This document shows, one piece after another, positions 8,728 through 16,714 of a stretch of 64,000 nucleotides of DNA. This DNA is from Herbiconiux ginsengi (lineage in GTDB: Bacteria > Actinomycetota > Actinomycetes > Actinomycetales > Microbacteriaceae): NCBI RefSeq assembly GCF_900107435.1, contig NZ_FNPZ01000006.1:1-64000 (forward strand), written 5' to 3'. Under the pieces are notes generated by a model. It was given only the letters and a program-made list of their open reading frames with translations. It did no database searches and was not told the DNA's origin. The stretch's first letter is position 1. The number at the start of each line of letters is the position of its first letter. The position numbers were made by a program, and so were the translations under genes.

Positions 8728-9810
8728 ATGTCGTTTCCCACCTCCTCCCGTCGTCTGTTCACCCGCAACGCGAGCCTTCCGCGTGCGGTGTCGCTCGGCG
8801 TGTTCGTCGTACTCACTGCGGTGCTGGCAGGGGGCGCTCTGTCGCCGGCGCAGGCGGTTTCCAGCTCGCAGGCGGTTCCCGGTGTGCAGGCGCGATACGC
8901 CTTCCCCACGCCTACCCGCATCCAAGGCGTCGATCGCTATGACCAGGCGATCAAGATCTCGTCCGGATACGGTCGGTCGGATGTCGTCTACCTCGCGAGT
9001 GGCGAGAAGTTCGCCGATGCGCTGAGCACCGCGGCCGTCGCCGGGCGCCACGGGGCGCCGCTCTTGCTCACTCCCCCTGACGCGGTGCCGGAGAACGTGG
9101 TGGCCGAACTGCTTCGGCTGAAGCCGACGACGATCGTCCTGGTCGGCGGACCGGCTTCGGTGTCCGATGCAGCGATGGAGCAACTGTCGCAACGTATAAG
9201 CGGTGCGACCACTGTGCGGATCGGCGGTGCGGACCGCTACGAGGTCTCCCGCAACTTGCTCGCCGAGCCCACGTTCGGCGCCATTCGTGCCACGACGGTG
9301 TTCGCCGTCACCGGGGCCACCTTTCCCGACGCGCTTACTGCTTCACCCGCTGCCGTCCACACTGGGCTGTCGCCGGTGCTCCTGCTGGATGGATCGCAGA
9401 GCGCGGTGAAAGATGCAGATCGCGCCGTGCTGAATGGCCTCGGCGCCAGCAATGTCCACCTCGTCGGCGGCGTCAACTCCTTGAGCGTTGCGTTGCAGAA
9501 CTCGCTGGGCGGACGCTTCACGGTGACGCGTTCTGACGGTGCCGATCGATATGAAGCCGGTGCGAACGTGAATCGCACCTTCTACTCATCAGCCTCGAAG
9601 GTCTATTTGGCGAGTGGGACGACCTTCCCCGACGCATTGAGCGGCGGGCCGCTTGCGGCGAAGTCCGATGCTCCGCTCTATGTCGTGCAGCCCAATTGCA
9701 TTCCCGGCTCGGTGCTCGTCGACATGACGCGGCTGAATCCGCGGGAGATCATCATCCTCGGTGGCCCGAACACACTCGGGCCGGGTGTCGACGCACTGAC
9801 CCCCTGCTGA
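8728..9810 (+). CDS. Secreted cell wall-binding repeat 2 (CWB2) protein
   Basis: A 360-residue exported protein with a long Sec signal peptide (charged RRLFTRNASLPR, then a hydrophobic stretch ending SPAQA near residue 48). The rest is made of three CWB2 (putative cell wall binding repeat 2) modules, each starting with R-I-x-G-x-D-R-Y and carrying VVYLASGEKFADALS-like and VLVGGPASVS-like segments. Three CWB2 repeats in tandem are the usual unit, which in clostridia binds anionic wall polymers. No catalytic domain is attached, so this protein is the wall-binding moiety alone. It is monocistronic. Confidence 0.9.
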   Translation: MSFPTSSRRLFTRNASLPRAVSLGVFVVLTAVLAGGALSPAQAVSSSQAVPGVQARYAFPTPTRIQGVDRYDQAIKISSGYGRSDVVYLASGEKFADALSTAAVAGRHGAPLLLTPPDAVPENVVAELLRLKPTTIVLVGGPASVSDAAMEQLSQRISGATTVRIGGADRYEVSRNLLAEPTFGAIRATTVFAVTGATFPDALTASPAAVHTGLSPVLLLDGSQSAVKDADRAVLNGLGASNVHLVGGVNSLSVALQNSLGGRFTVTRSDGADRYEAGANVNRTFYSSASKVYLASGTTFPDALSGGPLAAKSDAPLYVVQPNCIPGSVLVDMTRLNPREIIILGGPNTLGPGVDALTPC

Positions 9811-9840
9811 TCGCCGCACCCGAGTCGGAATAGACCGGGT

Positions 9841-10866
9841 TCAGAAGGGCATGGCACCGATCTGCAGCACGAGCTTGCCGCGGGTGTGGCCACCTTCGAT
9901 GTCGCGGTGCGCCTCGCCGGCCGCCGACAGCGGGTAGCTCCGGTCGACGTGCACCCGCACGTCTCCCGAATCGATCAGGCGAGCGATGACGGCGAGGGTG
10001 GAGGCATCCGGAGCGACCTTGTAGGTCGTCGCCCGCATCCCGGCGGCCGCGGCCTCCTCCTCGAACCCGGGCCAGCTGCCGGTCGGCCCGTTGATGATGA
10101 GGCCGCCCGGGCGCAGGGTCGACAACGACCGACTGCCCGTCTCGGCGTGCACATTGCCGACGAGATCGATGACCACGTCGAGGTCGGAGAGCTGCTGCTC
10201 GAACGCGACAGCGGTATAGTCGATCACGGTCGATGCTCCCAGCTCGCGCAGCCAGTTCAGATTGCGTGCCGATCCGGTGGCCGCGACCCGGGCCCCGAAA
10301 TACGTGGCGAACTGCACCGCGAAGTGTCCCACCCCTCCGGCGGCCGCGTGGATGAGCATCCGCTGCCCCTCGTGGGCCTTCGCCAGATCGACCACCAGGC
10401 CCCAGGCGGTGAGGGCCGCGAGCGGAACAGCAGCGGCCTCGGTGAGCGAGAGCGACTTCGGCTTGCGAGCGACCTGCAAGGTCGGCACGGAGACGTACTC
10501 GGCATACGATCCGGCCCCGCGCGGAACAGACATCATGCCGAACACCTCGTCGCCGACGTTCAGTGGATGCGCCGCGTAGGGCGTCTCGACCACGACGCCC
10601 GCGAAGTCGTAGCCGAGGATGCACGGGTACGACGAGATCGCGGCGGCCACCCCGCGCCCTGCCCGGGTCTTGGCGTCGAGCGGGTTGACACCCGCAGCCG
10701 CGACCTTCACCAGCACCTCGGCGTTCACCCGAACGGGGCTCGGCACCTCGGCGATTCCGAGCACCTCGGGGCCGCCGATCCCCGACATCACTGCTGCCCG
10801 CATCGTCTCCGGGTGGGTGAGGGTCGGGCTCGTCGTCGCCGACGATCCACTCCGCTGCTCGATCAT
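9841..10866 (-). CDS. NADP-dependent oxidoreductase, quinone oxidoreductase-like MDR
   Basis: Zinc-independent medium-chain dehydrogenase/reductase (341 aa). It probably reduces quinones or alpha,beta-unsaturated carbonyls with NADPH. The N-terminal GroES-like domain has VKVAAAGVNPLDAKTRAG and LGYDFAGVV; the Rossmann domain has the nucleotide-binding IHAAAGGVGHFAVQFA near residue 160. Structural zinc cysteines are absent, as expected in this branch. The ATG at 10866 is preceded by GGAAGG at 7 nt spacing; an internal ATG (10803) is closer to the family start but less well supported. It converges on the CWB2 gene. Confidence 0.88.
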   Translation of the reverse strand: MIEQRSGSSATTSPTLTHPETMRAAVMSGIGGPEVLGIAEVPSPVRVNAEVLVKVAAAGVNPLDAKTRAGRGVAAAISSYPCILGYDFAGVVVETPYAAHPLNVGDEVFGMMSVPRGAGSYAEYVSVPTLQVARKPKSLSLTEAAAVPLAALTAWGLVVDLAKAHEGQRMLIHAAAGGVGHFAVQFATYFGARVAATGSARNLNWLRELGASTVIDYTAVAFEQQLSDLDVVIDLVGNVHAETGSRSLSTLRPGGLIINGPTGSWPGFEEEAAAAGMRATTYKVAPDASTLAVIARLIDSGDVRVHVDRSYPLSAAGEAHRDIEGGHTRGKLVLQIGAMPF

Positions 10867-11085
10867 CCCTGTGCCTTCCGTCGATCTCCTGGAATACGCG
10901 ATGGGGCTCGGGGACCCGCTTCACTGCGTCGCCTTGTGGCTATCCCCCACGCTAATTGCTGAATAATTCACAGGTGTTACGGCCAGGTCACTGGGGTGCA
11001 AACTCGGGCCGGCGGCGTTAACATTCAGTAACCTCCGAAGATCACACGAGCCCGCACCGGCGCCTGCACGAGAGAGACCCGATCC

Positions 11086-11820
11086 ATGAGTCCAGCCCGC
11101 CGGGTGCCGAACCGTCTCTCCGCCGTGGCACGGTCGGCGCTGCTCGGAGTCGCGGCGCTCGTGGGCGCGATCGGGCTCGCGCTGATCTGGGTGGCCCGGA
11201 TCGCTGCCGCCCGATTCGTCTACGTGAGCGAACTCGGTGCAACGGGGGAGCCGACGGCCGAGGTGTTCCGCTGGAGTCTCGTGCTGGTCGCGGTGTCGGC
11301 GATGCTCGTGGCCGTGTGCGCACCGCGGCTTCGCCCTCGAGTGCGGTGGCTGGCCGCGGTTCCGCCCGCGGCCGTTCTGGCGGGGTCGGCGATCGCGTTC
11401 GGAGTGGCGTCGCAGGTCACCTGCACGGTGGGCTGCCCGCTGCCGGTGGGGTCGGCGTTCACCTGGCAAGACCTCATCCACACCTCCTGCGCCGTGCTCG
11501 GGTTCGCGGGCGCCGCGTTCGTGATGCTCCAGGTCGCCACCGACCGCACCTTCCGTGCCCTGGCCCGCTTCTCGCTCATCTCGGCCATCGCGGTGGCGGT
11601 GATCGCGGGCATCGGTGGTCTGCTGTCGGTGTTCCGGTTCGGTACGCAGGTGGGCGGCGTGCTCGAACTGGTCGCGACCACGGTCGCTCTGCTCTGGCTG
11701 GTGGGGCTCGCCACCTTCCTGGCGGTCGCGGTGCGTCGAGACGCGCCGGAGATCACTCGTCAGGCCCAGCCGAGCCACGCCGCGACGCCGGCGCGCATGG
11801 CCGCGACATACTCCGAATAG
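11086..11820 (+). CDS. DUF998 family integral membrane protein
   Basis: A 244-residue membrane protein with about six hydrophobic segments. The family features are the extracytoplasmic YVSELGA motif after the first helix (residues 46-52) and a paired-cysteine loop TCTVGCPLP near residue 108. The function of DUF998 proteins is unknown. The last 61 bp overlap, antisense, the end of the convergent hydrolase gene, so its C-terminal RQAQPSHAATPARMAATYSE is encoded opposite the hydrolase's C-terminus. Shortening is not possible in this frame, as the first stop is at 11818. Confidence 0.75.
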   Translation: MSPARRVPNRLSAVARSALLGVAALVGAIGLALIWVARIAAARFVYVSELGATGEPTAEVFRWSLVLVAVSAMLVAVCAPRLRPRVRWLAAVPPAAVLAGSAIAFGVASQVTCTVGCPLPVGSAFTWQDLIHTSCAVLGFAGAAFVMLQVATDRTFRALARFSLISAIAVAVIAGIGGLLSVFRFGTQVGGVLELVATTVALLWLVGLATFLAVAVRRDAPEITRQAQPSHAATPARMAATYSE

Positions 11821-12527
11821 CCGTCGTCGCGCGCCGGCACCGGGATGCTCGCGGCGCCACTGAGTTCGTCCATCCAGAGTTCCGCGACCGACACCGGATG
11901 CACGGGATCGAGCGGAGCCCAGGCGATCGCCAGGGGCAGGTCGATCGACGAGAGGTCGTCGTGGGGCCCGAAGGCGGCCGATCGGGGGATCTCGATCAGC
12001 CGCGTCGCCCGCTCGACGGCGCGCGGGCTCCGGAACTGCTGCAGCAACCCGGCCGCTCCGAGGCGGGACTCGGCGTGGGTGTCGGCGTAGAGCGCGGACT
12101 GCAGGAACCTCTTCTCGCCCTCCACCGCACCGTGGTCGGCCAGCAGTTCGCCGATCACCGGAAAGGCGCGCAGGTTGTGCGGGATCGGCTGATCGGTGAA
12201 CGACGGCCGTACGAAGACGACGCGATCGATCGGGATGAGGTGCCGCAGCGTCAGCCGCAGGGCGATCGCGGCCCCCATGGAGATGCCGATGACGGTGACG
12301 GGCTCGGCCGAGCGGCCGTCGGCATCGCGCGCCGCTGTGACGCGGGCGGCGATGTCGTCGGCCAGAGCGTCGAGCGCGAACGATGCCGGCGGACCGTTCT
12401 CGTCGCGCAGGCCGTGCCCACGGGTGTCGGGCGCCAACAGGTGAGTGCCGGGTGGCACGATCGGCGCGAAGAGGGACAACGCCTGCTCCCGGTCGCCTCC
12501 GAGCCCGTGCAGCAGCAGGACGGTCAC
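11760..12527 (-). CDS. Alpha/beta hydrolase
   Basis: A cytosolic serine hydrolase of 255 residues with the oxyanion-hole motif LLLHGLGGDRE and the nucleophile elbow GISMGAA (Ser83). A DTRGHG strand turn precedes, and a late acidic/His segment (WAPLDPVHPVSVAE) supplies the other triad members. Starts with GTG overlapping the stop of the upstream nuclease gene (GTGA). The substrate is unknown. A very long open frame upstream is a shadow and was trimmed. Its 3' end overlaps the DUF998 gene for 61 bp. Confidence 0.82.
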   Translation of the reverse strand: MTVLLLHGLGGDREQALSLFAPIVPPGTHLLAPDTRGHGLRDENGPPASFALDALADDIAARVTAARDADGRSAEPVTVIGISMGAAIALRLTLRHLIPIDRVVFVRPSFTDQPIPHNLRAFPVIGELLADHGAVEGEKRFLQSALYADTHAESRLGAAGLLQQFRSPRAVERATRLIEIPRSAAFGPHDDLSSIDLPLAIAWAPLDPVHPVSVAELWMDELSGAASIPVPARDDGYSEYVAAMRAGVAAWLGWA

Positions 12528-13171
12528 ACCGGCTGCCGTTCTCCGCGCATCCAGGCGAGCATCCGGTCGGCCCGGCGCACGAGCAGTTCGATCTGCGACT
12601 CGTCGCGATCGACCCACTGGCAGCGGGGTTCGACGCCGACGGGCACGAAGTCGAGATGCTGTTCCCACACCACGAGGGTGCGTGCGGCGCCCAGCACGTA
12701 CTGCTGCCACCACACCTGCCGGAGATAGCTGCGGGGAATGCGCGACCACGGTTTCGAGGTGGTCTTGATCTCCGCGAGTTCGAGCGTGCCGTCGCCCGCG
12801 ACCCGGATGCCGTCGGGCGTGGCGAGATGCCGCCGGTCGCGCGAGGCGTGGAAGAGCGCGAAGCTCGGATCGATGGCGTACTCCCGCCGCACCCAATCCG
12901 CGATCTCGGGTTCGCGAGCCCGCCCGTGGTCGGTGAAGGCGTTGCCGCTGAAGCCGGTGCCGTTGAGCTTCTCCCAGGCGACCGTCGCGATCGCCTGGTC
13001 GCTGGAGAGCCGTGCGACATCCGTGGCCGTCACTCCGCGGCTCCGGGCGCGCAGCCAGGCGACGCGATCGGTCGATTGCGCGACGACACGCGTGAGGTGC
13101 TCGGGTTGGGGCGGCTCCGGGGCGACCTCGTCGTCGGTCTCCCAGGGAAAGGAGAGCATGAGATCGGTCAC
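12524..13171 (-). CDS. YqaJ-like viral recombinase family nuclease
   Basis: A 215-residue PD-(D/E)XK nuclease. The catalytic signature reads GREPEI-like (RAREPEIADWV), then ATPDGIRVAGDGTLELAEIKTTSK, giving the D-x(n)-E-x-K core. YqaJ/lambda-exonuclease relatives resect DNA ends for single-strand annealing recombination. In actinobacterial chromosomes stand-alone copies like this one are found outside prophages, and there are no phage genes around. The GTG start at 13171 was preferred over the ATG at 13159 because the latter has no ribosome-binding site at proper distance. It is coupled to the hydrolase gene. Confidence 0.75.
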   Translation of the reverse strand: MTDLMLSFPWETDDEVAPEPPQPEHLTRVVAQSTDRVAWLRARSRGVTATDVARLSSDQAIATVAWEKLNGTGFSGNAFTDHGRAREPEIADWVRREYAIDPSFALFHASRDRRHLATPDGIRVAGDGTLELAEIKTTSKPWSRIPRSYLRQVWWQQYVLGAARTLVVWEQHLDFVPVGVEPRCQWVDRDESQIELLVRRADRMLAWMRGERQPV

Positions 13172-13219
13172 GGTTCCATTCTCTCCCGCGCCTCGGACAT
13201 CCGCGCCGCCGGGTGCGCT

Positions 13220-13275
13220 GAGTCGCCAGATTCTGACGGAATGGCGGGTCGGATTCCGTCGGAATCCGGCGACTC
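13220..13275. terminator. Long inverted repeat closing the thiamine operon
   Basis: Two 23-nt arms (13220-13242 and 13253-13275) match at 21 of 23 positions around a 10-nt loop, in the 122-bp gap after tenA. There is no T run. Position at the operon end suggests a terminator or mRNA-stabilising stem; the inner arm end reads GACGGAAT/ATTCCGTC. Confidence 0.6.
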
Positions 13276-13293
13276 GATGGGCGAGCGCGTCGG

Positions 13294-15015
13294 TCACGGA
13301 AAGGGCTGTGCGAAGAAGGCGTGCTCGTGGTCGACCGAGCGCAGGAACGCCGTGCGCATCGCCTCGACGCGAGCCGGTGCGGATGCGTGAGCCGCGGCAT
13401 CCACGAAACCGATCGCCTGCTCGGTGGCGAGGGCGAAGGCGGGGTCGGCGTAGCTCGCGAGCCAGTCGTCGAACGGATGCGCGGGGTGGCGTCGGGTGGC
13501 GAGGCGGGTTCCGAGGTCGGTGTACACCCAGAAACAGGGGAGGAGCGCCGCGACCAGTTCGGCATAGTCGCCATGGGCGGCGACGGCGTGCAGGTGGTTG
13601 ACGTAGGCCAGGGTGGTGGCGCTCGGAGCGGCCGCCGGGCGGTGCTGCAGGCGTTCGTGGTGCAGCCGGGCCTCCTCGGCCAGCGAGGCGGCGGCACTCG
13701 TGGCCCAGAAGATCTGCTCCTCGGGCGTCGGCGCGAGCTGACTGGCGCGGGCGAGCACCCGGGCGTACTCGCCGAGGTAGAGCACGTCTTGCGCGAGATA
13801 GGCCTCGAAATCGCCGCGATCGAGAGTGCCGTCGCCGAGCCCGCGCACGAAGGCGAGCTCGTCGATCGCCGCGCGCGCCGTCGCGGTCTCGCGCCACAGT
13901 GCGGCGCTGAGCGGGGCATCGGCGAGTGCGATCGCAGCGTCGGGCGCCGCGCTCATGTCGCGACAGGACGCGTCGGCGGCTACGGCTTCGTGCGCGTCTG
14001 CGGGCAGCCCCGAGGCGCCCACCCGAGCGCGCTCGGCGGCCGGGGCGCGGCGGGTGGCGTGGGAATGGTCGATCGGGCCGTTGCCGCGGCCGACCTGCAG
14101 CGCGTCGGCCGCGCGCAGGGCGTCGGACAGCCACGCTTTCGCGTCGCGAAGAGCCGGCAGCCACCGTGAGCCGTCGGCCCCGGCGTCGCGTCGGGTGCCG
14201 GCCGCGACCCGATCGCCCGCCAGACCCCGATCGCGCGTGGCCGCCTGGCCGGCGGTCGCGTGGTGATCGTCGGGCGCGTCGTCGTCGCCGGTGACCGCCC
14301 GGCCGCCGGAGCCGAGCACACCGAGCGTCGCCATCGCCGACGACAGGGAGCATCCGGTGCCGTGCGTGTTGCGTGTCGCGATGCGCTCGCCCGCGACCTC
14401 GAGACGGTGCCCTGCGCCGTCGTGCACCCAGACCAGGGCATCCGGGGCTGTCGGCCCGGCCAGGTGGCCGCCCTTCACGAGCACCGTGGCGCCCGACGAG
14501 CGTGCCAACCGCGCGCCCTGCTCGAGCGCGCCGGCCCATTCGGATGCCGTGGGCTCTCCGACGAGCACGCCGAGCTCGGCGAGGTTGGGTGTGACGAGAT
14601 CCGCCTGGCCGCAGAGCCGGCGCACGGTCGCCTCGCCGTCAGGCCTGAGAAGGCGGTCGCCGCTGGTGGCGACGATCACCGGATCGAGCACGACGAGCGG
14701 TGGGCGGGTGGCGGCCAGCCATTCCGACACGACTCCCGCCAGCTCGGCGTTCGCGAGCATCCCGATCTTCACGGCGTCGATCTCGACGTCGTCGCTCACC
14801 GCGTCGAGCTGTTCGCGCAGGAACGCGGCCGGCGGCACGTGCACCGACCGGACACCTCGCGTGTTCTGCGCGACCAGCGCGGTCACCACGGCCATCCCGT
14901 AGCCGCCGAGCGCAGCGATCGACTTCAGGTCGGCTTGGATGCCGGCGCCTCCGGTGGGGTCGGTGCCGGCGATGCTGAGCACGCGCGGGATCGCCGCTGA
15001 GCTGTGACGCGTCAT
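13294..15015 (-). CDS. thiD: Bifunctional HMP/HMP-P kinase ThiD fused to TenA-like thiaminase II
   Basis: A 573-residue fusion for thiamine salvage. Residues about 8-240 form the ThiD ribokinase-fold domain, which phosphorylates 4-amino-5-hydroxymethyl-2-methylpyrimidine twice (GTDPTGGAGIQADLKS, VLVKGGHL, anion-hole TRNTHGTGCSLSSA). The ThiD C-terminal helix RDAKAWLSDALRAADALQVG appears only after an insertion of about 50 Asp/Ala/Arg-rich residues. About 50 further linker residues lead to the TenA domain (about 370-573, with LAQDVLYLGEYARVLAR, LLPCFWVY, EEARLHHERLQ), which releases HMP from degraded thiamine. The ATG overlaps the thiE stop (ATGA). It is the last gene of the riboswitch-controlled operon. 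Confidence 0.92.
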   Translation of the reverse strand: MTRHSSAAIPRVLSIAGTDPTGGAGIQADLKSIAALGGYGMAVVTALVAQNTRGVRSVHVPPAAFLREQLDAVSDDVEIDAVKIGMLANAELAGVVSEWLAATRPPLVVLDPVIVATSGDRLLRPDGEATVRRLCGQADLVTPNLAELGVLVGEPTASEWAGALEQGARLARSSGATVLVKGGHLAGPTAPDALVWVHDGAGHRLEVAGERIATRNTHGTGCSLSSAMATLGVLGSGGRAVTGDDDAPDDHHATAGQAATRDRGLAGDRVAAGTRRDAGADGSRWLPALRDAKAWLSDALRAADALQVGRGNGPIDHSHATRRAPAAERARVGASGLPADAHEAVAADASCRDMSAAPDAAIALADAPLSAALWRETATARAAIDELAFVRGLGDGTLDRGDFEAYLAQDVLYLGEYARVLARASQLAPTPEEQIFWATSAAASLAEEARLHHERLQHRPAAAPSATTLAYVNHLHAVAAHGDYAELVAALLPCFWVYTDLGTRLATRRHPAHPFDDWLASYADPAFALATEQAIGFVDAAAHASAPARVEAMRTAFLRSVDHEHAFFAQPFP

Positions 15016-15752
15016 CGGGCGTCCCCGGTCCAGAGTGCGGCGAGACGCGTGGCGGCAGCCTGCGGATCGGGCGAGGCGCAGATCGCCGAGACCACGGCGA
15101 CCCCCGCGGCGCCCGCGGAGCGCAGCGGCGGCACATCGGCCTCGACGACGCCACCGATCGCCACACAGGGCAGCGGGGTGGCGGCGGCCAGCTCGGCGAA
15201 TCCGTCGATTCCGAGGGGCTCCGGATGATCGGGCTTCGTCGCCGTGGGCCTGATGACGCCGACCCCGAGGTAGTCGACCGTGCCCGTGGGCAGCGAGTGC
15301 GCCGCCGCGAGGTGCGCGGGCGTGTTCGCGGTGAGGCCGATGACCGCATCCGGCCCCAGCAGAGCCCGCGCGGCCTCGACCGGCAGGTCGCTCTGGCCGA
15401 GGTGCACGCCGTCGATGCGGGCACCGGCCAGCCGGGCCGTGAGGGCGATGTCGACGCGGTCGTCGAGGAGGAACAGGGCGCGCCCGTCGATCACTGCGGC
15501 GAGCTCGACCGCCATGGCGAGCAGCTCGGCGGCGCTCGCGTCGTGGTCGCGCAGCTGCACCGTGGTCGCGCCGCCGGTGACCGCAGCGTCGACCACGGCG
15601 GCGAGGCCGAGGCCGTGGCGGCCCGCCATCACCGTGTCGGTCACGAGGTACACCCCGAGCGCGAGCCGCATCCCGAGAGACCGGGCGGATGCGTCGGCCC
15701 ACGCCGTGCCCTCGGCGCCGAGCCCGCTGCCCCCGACGCCCACTCCGCTCAC
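15012..15752 (-). CDS. thiE: Thiamine-phosphate synthase
   Basis: Joins HMP-pyrophosphate to thiazole phosphate to give thiamine phosphate. TIM-barrel motifs are intact: LYLVTD-like ([11 protein letters not shown]), [44 protein letters not shown] and VAIGGV. The start given is the GTG that overlaps the thiM stop (GTGA), giving 246 residues. An internal ATG at 15671 would give 219 residues, nearer the family length, but neither start has a clear ribosome-binding site. Coupling made the upstream one slightly preferable. Middle gene of thiM-thiE-thiD/tenA. Confidence 0.93.
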   Translation of the reverse strand: MSGVGVGGSGLGAEGTAWADASARSLGMRLALGVYLVTDTVMAGRHGLGLAAVVDAAVTGGATTVQLRDHDASAAELLAMAVELAAVIDGRALFLLDDRVDIALTARLAGARIDGVHLGQSDLPVEAARALLGPDAVIGLTANTPAHLAAAHSLPTGTVDYLGVGVIRPTATKPDHPEPLGIDGFAELAAATPLPCVAIGGVVEADVPPLRSAGAAGVAVVSAICASPDPQAAATRLAALWTGDAR

Positions 15753-16546
15753 GACAACCGCGCTTCGGTCGCGATCTCGGCCGGTGTCACCGCGGCGAGC
15801 GCATCCAGCAGCCCCATCGCGAAGCTGCCTGGCCCGGCGGCCGAGGCAGCCGCGTGCTCGGCTGCGATGCCGTAGACACTCGAGGCCGCCACGGCCGCGT
15901 CGAGCGGCGACTCGGTCGCCAGGAAGGCGGCCATGACGGCGCCGAGCGCGCATCCGCCGCCCGTCAGCTTGGTCAGCAGCGGGTGGCCGTTGGTCACGCG
16001 CACCTGGTCGAATCCGTCGGTGACGATGTCGATCGGCCCGGAGATCGCGACCACACCGCCGGTGCGGCGGGCGATCGCCCTGCCGGCCTCGAGTGCATCG
16101 TCGGCGGAGTCGACGGCGTCGACTCCCCGGCCTCCTGCCCCGGCGCCGGAGAGCGCGATGATCTCCGACGCGTTCCCGCGCACGATGGCAGGCCGGAACC
16201 CGAGCAGCTCGTGCGCCAGCGCCGTGCGGATGGGCAGCGCGCCGACCGCTACCGGGTCGAGAACCCAGGGCGTGTTCGCCGACTGCGCGGCGGCGACCGC
16301 CTCGCGGGCCGCGTCACGCTGTTCGGCCGTCGGCGTGCCGAGGTTCACCAGCAGCCCGGAAGCGATCCGGGCGAACGGACCGGCCTCGCCCGGGATGTCG
16401 CACATGGCGGCCGAGGCCCCGATCGCGAGCAGCGCGTTGGCGGTGAATCCGGTGACCACCGCATTCGTGATGCACTGCACCAGAGGTTCGCGCTCACGCA
16501 GGGTGGCGAGGAGGTCGGACGGGTGGACTGACGTGCGAATGCTCAT
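15749..16546 (-). CDS. thiM: Hydroxyethylthiazole kinase
   Basis: Phosphorylates 4-methyl-5-(2-hydroxyethyl)thiazole for thiamine salvage (265 aa). Motifs: [20 protein letters not shown] at the N-terminus, [22 protein letters not shown], and [15 protein letters not shown] with the catalytic cysteine in GGGC. The ATG at 16546 was chosen because GAAGGG (16561-16556) lies 9 nt upstream; the ATG at 16555 abuts that site and lies inside the riboswitch. First gene of the operon. Absence of thiC, thiG or thiS here fits a salvage operon. Confidence 0.94.
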   Translation of the reverse strand: MSIRTSVHPSDLLATLREREPLVQCITNAVVTGFTANALLAIGASAAMCDIPGEAGPFARIASGLLVNLGTPTAEQRDAAREAVAAAQSANTPWVLDPVAVGALPIRTALAHELLGFRPAIVRGNASEIIALSGAGAGGRGVDAVDSADDALEAGRAIARRTGGVVAISGPIDIVTDGFDQVRVTNGHPLLTKLTGGGCALGAVMAAFLATESPLDAAVAASSVYGIAAEHAAASAAGPGSFAMGLLDALAAVTPAEIATEARLS

Positions 16547-16550
16547 TCGC

Positions 16551-16624
16551 GACATCCCTTCGCTAGTACGAACTAGATCAGGTTCGACGGGTCTCATCTC
16601 AGCCCGCGAAGGGCACCCCGTGTC
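16551..16624 (-). promoter_or_regulatory. TPP riboswitch (THI box) controlling thiM-thiE-thiD/tenA
   Basis: On the minus strand the conserved landmarks appear in order: CGGGGTGCCC, GGGCTGAGATGAGACCC, GAACCTGATC, a CTAG-TTCGTA-CTAG stem, and GCGAAGGGA, with the closing stem GACA/TGTC (16624-16621 with 16554-16551). The aptamer is complete. Its terminal GAAGGG is itself the likely Shine-Dalgarno of thiM, so bound TPP should block ribosome entry directly, with no separate expression platform. Confidence 0.95.
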
Positions 16625-16675
16625 ACTATCGACGACAGTAGCACCGGCCGTGATTCACAGGCCGCCCAACGGCGC

Positions 16676-16708
16676 CTCATAGCTTTCTCATAGCGAACTA
16701 TCAATACT
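16676..16708 (+). promoter_or_regulatory. Direct-repeat operator and promoter of the two-component operon
   Basis: CTCATAG occurs at 16676-16682 and again at 16687-16693, an 11-bp period typical of OmpR-family response regulators binding head to tail. A -10 like AATACT (16703-16708) follows, and the GTG start of the regulator gene lies 7 nt after it, so the mRNA is probably leaderless. Autoregulation is inferred. Confidence 0.5.
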
Positions 16709-16714
16709 GGAACC

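Noticed and set aside
12524-13171. YqaJ nuclease as evidence of a prophage
   Set aside because: No integrase, structural or lysis genes and no attachment repeats were seen nearby; it is coupled to a chromosomal hydrolase gene.
16547-16597. Start of thiM at 16597
   Set aside because: The sequence is the conserved TPP aptamer; translation from there would destroy riboswitch logic, and no ribosome-binding site precedes it.
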